Shown piece after piece: positions 49,701 to 61,700 of a stretch of DNA of 64,000 nucleotides. The stretch covers positions 22,023 through 86,022 of the forward strand of contig BQKZ01001402.1 in NCBI GenBank assembly GCA_036244855.1, in the 5' to 3' direction. Origin of the DNA: Temnopleurus reevesii (Eukaryota; Echinodermata; Echinoidea; Temnopleuroida; Temnopleuridae). The notes under the pieces are model-generated. The model did no database searches and was not told the origin of the DNA. It was given only the letters and a program-made list of their open reading frames with translations. The position numbers were made by a program, and so were the translations under genes. Position 1 is the stretch's first letter. Every line of letters starts with the position of its first letter.

Positions 49701-52700
49701 TGTGCACTAATCAGGCCATTTGATTATGATCTGAGTAGATTGTGCAAATTTGAGTTGTTGCCTCTTTGATTGCAAGGAGGAATCTTTGGTTAGTGTCAGT
49801 GCATTTTTGAAAAAGAAAACAAAATCACACATACATTGTATTGTAATATTTGGTAAAGATTATTTCAGGATGCTGTACATACAAGCCAATTTTTGTTCAC
49901 GTGAAGATATTTTTGCGTTTTTGACAGTGTTTATACGCATGAATGTGTATCATACTCAGTGGAAAATGTTTGCAAGGTTAAGACCGCAAGTGTGTGAACA
50001 TAGAACCACCACAAAAAATTCAGCTTACACGGTAATGATAATAATTTACATTTATAAAGTGCCTTTTCATGAGATCATGAAACTAAGCATTCTAATGGAT
50101 GCCTCAAGATACAGTATATGTCACAGTGTCTCACAATACTGACCATTATTTTATGTTTCTTTGAAATTTTCCCCAAGTCATTCTTGCCAATTATAACAAT
50201 TTCAACAATGATTCATCATTTTTTATACTGCTCCATACATACTAAAAACTGATCAAAGCACAAATTAAATGCTCCATATTATTTATGCATGTAGCTGTAC
50301 ACCATTTTTGCCTGAGTGAAAATGGCTGCTACATTATAAACCTAATCCGCGACCGTGGAATCGTGAAAAACCAATCAATTTTTGTCACGTCGATGTCCAT
50401 GCTATTGGAACGGAATTGCAAATCCTTCCATTAAATTGCAATGGCGGCAAACCGTCTTCATCACAATCAACCAAAATATGGCGCAGCTTGCAAACAGGCA
50501 TAAGGGATTCAGTTCGTATAAACGACTGTTTCGGCCGGGTTGCCCTTTAATACGCTCCTGGAGGCTTACAATTATTTCAAATTAATAAGATTCCATTGGC
50601 AGATGTCACAATATCAGGTCTACCCACTCAAATTTCGAGCAGGCATTTTAATCTAAAATGGGAAGAAGATTGAAAGTCCATTATAATAATAAATACAGCA
50701 TTTGCAGTGAGCATTTGACCTAGTGGGGTAAGATAGGAAAGTGGGCCATATTGATTTACTAGTATAGCCATTTATAGGAACTGTGTTGTATGCAGTGGAT
50801 TATACAGTATCTGTATGATTGACAATCTCGACAGAAATCAGAAAAAAATGTCCCATGAAATGGTGAAAATAAAAAGGAATGAATTTCAGAATGAATAGAG
50901 TGCCAATTTTGTCAAACTTTGATAGGGCATGTTACTGGAAAGATGTGATCAATTGCAAATCAACTACAAATTTACATTTTTTTGTAAATTTTAGTACAGT
51001 CCTCACTTCTTATGAAACATCATGAAACAGAGATTTTACTGTCATGTATACTGATTGACTACAACTTGTCATTGATCACAACTTTTTATCAAAACTGTCT
51101 AAAGCCGCATCTACAGGTACATATACTGTCATTTAATTCTATTTACATTCTGCCTTACAATTTATTTTTTTTTACTCATTTATATTCATGCATGTTTATG
51201 TTAAATTGTAATTTTTATGATTTGAGTGAAAAATAAAAAATATCTGAATCTGAAATCTGAATTCTCATATTTCTTTTTTTTATTCTATAAATTCTCTCCA
51301 AACACATTTCTACACACAATATTGAGATGTTGCCTCTATTATTGGACAGGGTCAAATATGATTATTTAATTTTTTAATCTTTAATTTCTTTTTTTTTCTT
51401 ATGGCTTTATTTCTTAACTGTAAAATATTTGTTATTGTCTCAAATGAATATACATGTACTTAACAATAATTGAAATACAGGTACACTGTACTGTAAAAAA
51501 AGAAGCAAGTTCTCAATCCATCAATATTTGAAAATGAAACCCCATATGATTCCTTCCATTCTTTTGGCGCCAACATTAATTTGAAAGAATCAAATATAAT
51601 CATTAAATTTTAGATTTTTAATGTGGTGGTTCTCTCAAATGGAAATAGGCAGTATAACACATTAGTTCTGATTCCCTTAGCATTTAAAATAAATCCCCTT
51701 CAAACTCATTCCATTGCTTGTTATTTTGACGCCAATATTTATTGACAGGGGTCAAATATAAAAATTAAATATCAGACTTTTGATTTGGCGTTCCTTTGGG
51801 CTGATTGCTCAGTAATCAACAATTTTCTTTGTCTCGATTAAATATATGCACTTTAAGACTAGCTATTTTCCCCTTAGCATTTGAAAATAAATCTCCTCCA
51901 TAATTCTTCCATACTTGATGTTACCATTTTGCCGCCAATTTTAATTGACAGGGGTCAGAGATGTATGTTCTCATCAAATTTGAAGCTTTCAAATTTTGCA
52001 CCTATTAGGATCTTCATGTACAGTGTTGCTCAGTAATCACAAACAATTTATTCATTTCAAATGGACTAAATTTCAAATATCAGAGGCTACAGGACAAATC
52101 CTCAAACACTTTAGCGATAAGTGGACATTGATTCTGTGTCTCCGGTGTAATTTGGGATAGTCTAGAGTTAATCATGGCTATTTTGCAGCCTATGGTTCTT
52201 ACTTTTAGATCGCACTCATTATACATTTGTCTTCTTCGACAGTGTTATTCATTTACACTGTAAATTGGAGTGGGATAAGTTGTACATGCTGTGAGATGTG
52301 CCTCAAACAGGCACTCACCACAACACACAATGCATGTAACATTTATAGAGTTCATCATGTAATTAAGATAAGTCAAAATAACTTTGCAAAATTCACAAAT
52401 TGCTCTGAAATTATGGAACATTTAAAAAAAAATTAATAATCATAGTAGGCTAACTTATGTTGAACTTGTTAAAACTTGTAATAGTACTTGTTCTTTACAT
52501 CACAAACTTCAAATACACTTACAAAGCATTGTCTCATTAGTCATTAGACTCGTAATTTGGGGTTAGAAGTGCTGTTTATTACTGGCATCATGCTTCTATC
52601 ACTCAAACACTAGTGGATTTACAAACGTTTCATAGATCCATGGTCATTGTGAACTTCCCTCGTCGATCACCATGCACAACCGATTAAAATTGACCTATTT

Positions 52701-55700
52701 CTAGCGAGTTCTGTTGAGTTTGAGATGGCAAAGTTGACATCGAAGTCGCCACTAAACTTGCGAGAGTGGGAACGTAGCTTAAGGTAATCGTGACATTTGC
52801 GGGGCTGCAGAAATGATCAGAGCGCTTTTAAAAGCAGCCGCTTATCAGCACACTCACCAGCGATCCACCCACCAACTCAGGCATAACTAATGTAATCTTG
52901 CTCTTATCCCTCCTCCTCAAATGATACCTTTTTACGTGCCCCCTTGCCCCCTTGCCCCATTGCCCCGTTCCTGATTTTCATTTTACAAATCAGTAAGATT
53001 GAACTTATGAAAAATTCACAAATTGTTTCACAATAATATCAAAATATTTTACATCACTGACTTAATTCCGTACATAATGATGATGGTCTCTAGTGCCGAT
53101 CTCTGCCTCAGTTGGGCGCTCATGGCGCTCAATTACTCAAAATAATGTCTTGCGGATTTCAAGGTCCTAATCAGTGCCATGGTTCATCTTTCAATCCAAG
53201 AACTTACTCTACTAAGCTATTTCACTGTCGAGGTAATCTCTTTTTTTTGGTGGGGGGGGGGGTCAACTGATGGGCCAAGACTTAAATCTAAAATTGGAAA
53301 ATAAATTATTGGGATGTGTTCTTGTCGACTCTACCCATTCTTAATGTAGACTATGCCACGTTTCATGGTCTAACCCCCCTCCTTCTCCATAAAAACAACA
53401 AAAATAGTAATCTAACATTTTTTTTTTTAATCTTCATAGTCATTGCAAGTTTGTAAATGATATCAGTCTGGAATGTATTTTCTCATTAGTTGTCTAGACT
53501 CCTATTAGCTGAGATCCGGTCACAAATATGACACAACTGTATGCCTTCTCAAAAATGATGGAAGAGATAATTCATCAAAACTGATTATAATTCATAGATG
53601 AGTTTTGGTTTTGCTCTTATATATATTCAGGTCCCATGTGCATAGATCAATCACATGTATCTAAAAATACCTAAACTTTCAGCGTCTCATTATTTTGATA
53701 CATTTTGTACCGTGCAGTGTTTTGACTCTTGCCCAAACACAGAAGACTAAACATGTAATCAGACATTTCTGACGAGAAAAAAAGCATATCATTTTTAATC
53801 TTTTAGTGGCAAAATTATTTTTTTATTGTATCTTACACGTGAATGTATATGAACGTTAATATGTGTTTTACTTTGTGCACCTAGAGTGCCTCAGGGCAGC
53901 TTTACAAATATAAAAGTATTATTATTAATAATTATTATAATTTGTATTTATCAAAATATGTTGATTCTGCAAAATATTTGACTTTAATATACAATGTAAT
54001 AGAATTTCAAGAATGGAACGGATATAACTGCAAGTTTTAAAGGCAAAATTTGATGTTTGGAAAGTTGATTTTGATGTCGCTCGAGTGCTTTACAAATGGA
54101 TTCGTGTCAGGCATGCTCTTGACTTTAATTATAAAGTGAATAGTTCATGAAATGTTTATCAAATGATATAATTTGCTTTCTTTTTTTAATATTTACGAAA
54201 AGTAACAACAAAATGCGTACAGTTTGTCTTGTAAATCAGACTTGACTGGTTAGTAAACCAACAAAAACAGGGCAGAGTGATGTTTAAAGAGAACTAAAAG
54301 GGCATATTATCTAGATTTAAATGGTATTTGTTGCAATTTCAACATTTCGGAAACCATAACAAACAAATATCCTCTCACGTAATACCATTGGATCTGCATA
54401 CAAAATATTACAGGTGACATTTGAGATGAGGGAAGTGATAGATGAAAGTTGCAAAAATAATAAGCCTCTGTAGGTAAATATCTTGAAAACTCAAATTGAA
54501 CCTCCCGTCCTATGAGAATAGGGTGAAGGGCAGTGATAGAATATACACTCGTCACCTGGGTTGAGTGCAGCACAATGTGGATGTATTTCTTGCTGCAGGA
54601 AATTCATGCCATGAGGGGGTTTTGGACCACGACTCTGTGGTTAATACAAAGTATTTCTAAACGCTCTGTGCATTATTACCCGGCTATTTTATTCTATTTA
54701 TTTCTCTGTTTAAAACGGTTTAAAATCAAAATATCTTTCACGGCCTAATGGCCGAATTGCAGATATATATACAAAAATACATATAACGAAATATGAATGA
54801 TAGACCAGCGAAATAGAATAGCATGGCTATCATTCGGCGGTCACTACATTCAAGGAATTTCTTCCTACCGGTACCCATTCACTACACCACCATGTTTCCA
54901 CGCCTGTTCTTTTCTTTTAAGAAATTCTATTCTCTGTTGTATGAAATTTACCATTGACAAAAACTATTTTTATCAATTTCTGTTGAATAATTGATTCCAA
55001 TTGGGTGTCATCATTGTACATGTAGTTGTCATTAATTATAGGATTTATGTAACTTTCCCTTTAATAAGAGATGTACATGTATATTGCACAATACAGTAAT
55101 CCTGACATTGATGTTTGAATGTTGATGTCAGGGCCGCAGTAATTCGCAAACGCCACTATTGAGTGATAAAGTTCATGACCTTTGCTAATTTTTTTGTCAT
55201 CTTTGTTTCTCTCTTCAGTCAATAATCGGCAACAAGTACGGGGATTATGTGCTGCCCTCACGGATAGAAGCAACAGAATTCAGTCACATCAGAGATTGTG
55301 CATTTGAAGCAGGAAAAGGTAAATGTTTTTTTTTAATATGTCAAAAATTTTACTTGTCGACGGTCCTATCCATGTAATATCCAGAGATGCCAATGGTTCC
55401 GGAACATGCATGAGGGTAGAAATTCAAAGGTGAATGGCCAAAGAGCTGAATCAAATATTTTCTCAATCGAGAGAAGGCATGATAAGAATACCATAATATG
55501 TATATATTTTTGTTCTCCTTAAAAAATATACGGCTTAGCTATATAGAATTTACATTAGAATTTCTACCGTGCATACAATGTATTCTGAAATTGTTGGCAT
55601 CTATATATTATGTACCTGTGTACATCATATTTTAGATTGATTTCAAAGTTTTTACACCATTAAATATCTAATTGCTTAACTGGTTATATCAAAAGATACT

Positions 55701-58700
55701 TGAAAAGTCTTTCAAAGTCCATTTAAAACTATTTCAGATATATTTTAGTTTGTTGATACTCTTAGGGGGTGTTGCTCAAAATCAACTGCAAATCAACTGC
55801 AACTTTGCAAATTATAACGTCGTGCATTTTCATTTGCGCACGGTTTGTGCATTTAAAAAGACGTGCACAAAACAATTTTATGAGTGAAATAAATATTGAA
55901 TTGAATTTAATGATTTTAATTGGCACTTTCAGATCAACTGAAACTTGCGATCAATTGCAACTTTTGAACAAACCCTCTGAGTGTATTCCAACATAATCTA
56001 AATTTTTGCTTACGTGAGAACTGTTATGAAGTCTCATTGGTGATGCTCTTCATAAATCCATCATCAACTTTGTTTGCCCAGTTAGAGTTTTCACATCAAT
56101 TTTAAGGGTTTCTGTTCAATGACACTGTTCATGATTGCATGCATTTCTACAATCATAAAATATATAATGTTTACCTACATGTACCCCTCTTCCTTAAAGT
56201 TATAATTATTCTGTTGATGATACCGCTGTATTATAAATGATGAGTGAAAGGTTCATTTTAATATTTTTGATTATACCCAATTAGAAGAGAACATGAGGTG
56301 CTTCGTGAAGCTTGTCGCAACAAAAATTCATTTCACGCTGACAAATCTAATGAAATCCATTATTTTGATTGGATGAAACGTACCATCCCTGACTGTTGCT
56401 ATGGAAACTTTCAGAGAAGTGCATTTCACAGCGATAAAATTCTAGAAACACCCTCCTGCTAATATGCAATCAGCATAAATACCCTTAGTAAATATTTAAA
56501 GCAATTTCTTAATTGTATCTCTATTTTCCTCATTTTTTTTCAGACATTAATGTTCTAGACGAGTGTTACACTACAATGAACTTCCTGAATCACCTTACTG
56601 CTAATATGCAATCAGCATTAAGATTGAATTAAATATTTAAGGCAATTATTCATCATCATTGAAACTTTTTTCTCCATTTTTTTTCCAGATATTAATGTTC
56701 TAGATGAGTGGTATATACAGGAAGGGGATGGTGTCGAACAAGTGTATGTCCTGCAGCCAATATCATCAAAACTAAAGTACTACTATGATTCGTAAGTGAC
56801 ATTCATTTCTTGTATAAAATAAATCAATACCTGATATCACGTTTAGTTACCATCGATACTTAGTTACCATTAACCCTACCGTATTGATACATGTAACTTA
56901 TAGCACTTTTGTATTATTATTACCCTGGGTTTAGTTGTCGCCATCTAGATGCCAAAGCATTTCAAGGAATATTTGCTCCTCCTTGGGTGAGTGCAGCACA
57001 ATGTGGATGAATTTCTTGCTGAAAGAAAGTACATCTAATGCCATGGATTGGACTCGTAGCATCAGATCCTAAATACTACATTATGTAAATGGTTGATGGT
57101 GTACATCTGTGAAAATATTAGACTTCAAAATCATCGATCAGTGCTAAAAACAAGCTTGAACTTGACACACTGTCCAGGAATGAAGTGTCCATGATAAGCT
57201 GCATTCAATTGTCATAGATATCTTGAGAGTGCCCATATAACTTTTTTCTGTTTTACATTCTTTTTTTTTCATCAACCTGAATAAAGTACTATAGGTCAGA
57301 CAGCTTTATTTGATGATTTTTTTTTTAAATATAGCAATATCACAATGCTTGATAATGTCTGTGATGTTCTCTATCAATTATTGATTTCATCTTTTACAGG
57401 AGCCCAGAGAACAAAGAACTGAACGAGAAGGATCTCAGCAAGTGGAAGAAAGCCCACGATGCCTTGCTAGAGATACTCCAACAATGCGCCGAGTATGTGC
57501 ATGACGAGGGCCTTCTGAACGAAGAACAGCTACACAAATATCACATGTCAGGTACAGTAATGATGATGGTGATGATGATGATGATTATCATGACAACGAT
57601 GGTGAGATGATGTTGGTGATGATGATGATGATAATGATAATGATGATGATGACGATGATGGTGATTATGATGGTTATGGTGATAGTGATAGCGATAGTGA
57701 TGGTATTGATGATGGTGTTGATGATGATGATGATAATGATGATGATGATGATAATGATTATGATGGTGATGATGATGATTATGATGACAACGATGGTGAG
57801 ATGATGTTGGTGATGATGATGATGATGATAATGATGATGATGACGATGATGATTATGATGGTTATGGTGATAGTGATAGCGATAGTGATGGTGTTGATGA
57901 TGATGAGGATGATGATGGTGACAAAGGGCCAATATTGGTGTGTGACCAAAATTATTATAGATCTTGCCCATAAGTACAGTAACATTCTTGTTTATCTCCT
58001 TCTCTGATCCATTAGCACTTGAAAATGAGCTAACAAGTGCTGTCTACCAGACCGATAACTCGGCTGAGAGGTGTGTCTGCATCTATCGCTCGTTCGACGA
58101 CCTCCCTCAGAATGTGGAATCGCAGGAGATGCACAACTACGTCGACATCCGCAAACCCAACCGTCCAAAGATTTACAAGAAAGCCCAGGAGAGGATCAAA
58201 GCCCTCAAGGAAACCAAGATACCCTCGATGCTGCCCGAAGAGAACATCCTCAAGTTCTGCATACCCTGGACAGCGAATGGCATTGATCCTGCAAACTCGG
58301 AGGAACATGAACAGTACTTGAAGGAATTTTGTGGACAGTTCACGTCTAAGATCAAAGAGCTTGTGGATAAGTTTGTTGTCCGCGAGAAGGCCAATTTGCA
58401 GATGAGGGAAGGATCTGGGTTGACCGGGGAGGTCTTATCGCATCTCCAGGTTGCAGATGAGTACACAAAGAGCTTCGTGTCGCGAGACTCGGTTGTCAAC
58501 CAGGTTGAAAGACTTGTAAAGAAGACGCAAGGGAAGAACGATAAAGTGCACAATGCAATCTTATTACATGGTGAGCCCGGAAGCGGAAAAACTGTTGTTG
58601 TGTCGCAGATTATCAAGATGATGCCCACATGGATGGGCGATTCTGCCATCGTCGTACCACGGTTCCTTGGCGCGACAACCACTTGTAGAACTGTCCGTGA

Positions 58701-61700
58701 CATGCTGGAGTCGGTATGCCACCAGATATACGAAGTCTACAAACCCAAGAAGAGCAAATTCGGCGACATTCCCCAAGACCTCGAGAAGCTCAAACCTTAC
58801 TTCAAGAACTTGATCGAGAAGCTACCATCCCCGACGCGGCCACTCTGCGTCGTGCTCGACTTTCCTGCAGAGTTCGTGGAGGATTTCCAAGGCGATAACT
58901 TAGACTGGCTCCCCATTAATTTCCCCACATCGACAACCATGATCATCGCCCTCACCGACAGCCCCGCCCTGAAAGTTTTCAGGGAACGCATCTCTGACGA
59001 GGCTAACTTCATCAGGGTGACATCGCTCAACGACAGGGAGCTCTCTGAGATGGTGCGGCTATTCTTAACGGACAATAGCCGACTGCTCGTCCCAGAGCAG
59101 GTCAAGATCGTCACCAGAGCGGGTGCGAGACACCCGCTGCCGTTATTTGCAAAGTTGCTTTGCAGAGAGACTCAGTTTATGAACCCGTCTGGGAACGGTA
59201 AAGACCCGATCTCGACCCCGACGGACGCATCAAATATTCTATTACAGCATGTGGAAGATAGAAATGGACCTGAAGTCACCACTATCATTCTGAGGTAAAG
59301 AACAAATGCCAATCTTTTTGTTTTCCCCTAGAAAAACATTTTCTTCTGTTTGACCAAATACAGCCATTAGATTTTGAATGAACGGTATTTGATGTGTTTC
59401 TTTGCTAGTTTATTATTATTTTGGAGAGGAGGGGTTAACTTTATTTGATGTATTGTGAATGTTAAGGAGCATTACCTATTAACCTTCTCAGTCTCATGCC
59501 TGAAGGTTGAACGACGACACAAATTTGACATGTTTAGCAATTCCAACTTGCTGATTTTCATGCTCATTAGCCGCTTTGTGTTTTTACCTCCACCAATTTG
59601 TTAAACTGAGAGTCATTTTATTGAATATTGTTCTTAATGATATATGATAGAAATCAAATAAAGCTTCTAAAACATCGCTCATTAAAGGAAAAATGGGTGA
59701 TTCAGTAAATTTGTGTATCATTATTACTTCTTTCCCAGGTCTGGAACCCAAGGAATTTTGAAAACATGTATTCTCACTTTGATCAATACTTTAATTTGAC
59801 AATGAATGACTGACTGAAAAAAAATCCTTGTTACAATGCTAATTTTCACGAGAAAAGATGTGGTCCAGTTGATTGACTATCCGCATTTTAAATTCGTGTC
59901 TAATACACATCACTTTTGGTACCATTCGCTACAGGTACCTGACTGCAGCTAGATATGGACTGACGGAAGCAGAGCTGATGGACCTCTTGTCTTGTGATGA
60001 CGATCTCCTAGCGATGGTGTACCCTCATACCTTGCCGAGGGTACTTAGGTTTCCCCATAGAGTGTGGATCAACATCAGGATTGATCTAGGTGGGTAGGAA
60101 GGGGAGAATGATTGTGATGATGGTGATGATGATGATGGTGGTGGTGATGATGATGATGATGATAATGATGATGATAAGGAATAATAAGGAATAATGATGA
60201 TGAAGATATCAATGTGGTAATGGTGGCGGTGGTAATGATAGTGGTAGTCGTGTTATTTTCGGTGGGGATAATTTGGATGATGATAATTATGGTGATGGTG
60301 ATGTTGATGAGGAGGAGGAGGAAAGCGATGGTGGTGGAGGTAGTGACAGTGATGAAGATGTTTGTGGTATTGATAGTGGTATGGGTAGTTGTGGTGTTNN
60401 NNNNNNNNNNNNNNNNNNNNNNNNNNNNNNNNNNNNNNNNNNNNNNNNNNNNNNNNNNNNNNNNNNNNNNNNNNNNNNNNNNNNNNNNNNNNNNNNNNNN
60501 NNNNNNNNNNNNNNNNNNNNNNNNNNNNNNNNNNNNNNNNNNNNNNNNNNNNNNNNNNNNGAAGAAGAAGAAGAAGAAGAAGAAGAAGAAGAAGAAGAGG
60601 AAGAGGAAGACGACGACCAAGAAAAAGAGAATTAATGGTGAGAGTGACAGTAGTGATTACAACAACAGCAAGAAGGAAGAGGGACGGAGGGTAAGATGTA
60701 GAGAAAGAGAAAGAGAGTGAAACAGAATGTATAATTCATATCAATTTATTTTCATGATAAAAAAGAATGTTAGTAATTGTACATGTACATCTAGTACTCC
60801 TGGTAAAGTTGAATACCCTCCTTAATTAACACATCTTCACTAAATCCCTTTTTTATTCCACCCAGGTCCACTGATATCAATACGTTACCTTGACAACAAG
60901 ATGCTGATGACGTGGTCTAGCTCCATTATCCACAAGGTTGCTCGTCAGCGCTATCTGAGTTCCAACGTGGAGAGCGTCAAGGCTCATAAATATCTGGCAA
61001 ACCTCTTCTTACAGACATGGCTGAAAGGTAATGGATTTCTTTACTTTTGCTTTGTTCAGGTTTATTTTTTGTCTTCTCATGCAGAATTTCTATGACAAGA
61101 ATTTATTAACAATTTACTGTTACTACGCAAGAATGGTTTTCAAGAGAAAATCCTGTGGTGTAGGTGAGCTTGAAAGTGCCTTTCTTATTAAGTTTTTGCT
61201 GGAGAGGACAGACCACATTTCCATTTCCAAGCAGTTTCCTGTCAATTTCCCTCCCCTTCCCTTCCTCCCCCCCCCCCATGCCAAAAGAGAGAGAGGGAGG
61301 AAAGAAATAAAAACCTGTTACTGTTTGGTATTATGTTACTTTTTTTAACCAATAGTTTTAGCGTTCATAAATTTGAGATAATCCAGACCTGTTTACAAAG
61401 AACCGGGTTGTTATTTTCATGTTTTGAAGGTTTTTGTACTCAAGTCTGTTGATATTCTGATGAGTGAAGACTTTATCAAATTCTTGAGAGCGAAATAAGC
61501 AAAATTAAAAAATTCCAACAATTAAGTTTATGTTGTAAATGTTCAGGTTTCTCTATGAATCATCCATATTTGCATTTGCAGGTAAGAAGTGGGAGCGAGA
61601 TGACCGGAAAACAGGTGATAACGAGGAGGTGGACGGCAACCGTTACATCGCGCCTCAGCCTCTGCTTTACGGCAAGACACAGTACAACCTGAGAAGGCTC

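Larger units (their letters stand above)
49010..55218 (+). other. Intron 3 of the NWD1-like gene (6.2 kb)
   Basis: Holds a palindromic element (49041-49149), SINE 5' fragments (about 49520-49600 and 50030-50110), a diverged GGGGGTGTTG-family relic (about 50946-51104), a fourfold degenerate tandem array (about 51290-52090), a G-rich run near 53258, a SINE remnant (54535-54640) with a second piece at 54650-54900, and otherwise AT-rich DNA without recognised content. No additional exon was found. Confidence 0.7.
55319..56688 (+). other. Intron 4 of the NWD1-like gene
   Basis: Holds a GGGGGTGTTG-family MITE at 55765-55977 and a tandem duplication (about 56456-56711) of the intron 4 3' end with the head of exon 5. 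The rest is AT-rich and unremarkable. Confidence 0.75.

Noticed and set aside
57588..57971. Minus-strand His/Ile-rich frames
   Set aside because: Reverse reading of the GAT minisatellite in intron 6.
58173..59114. Minus-strand frames of 70-176 codons opposite exon 7
   Set aside because: Shadows of the coding exon; no family motif, and the plus frame has the P-loop.
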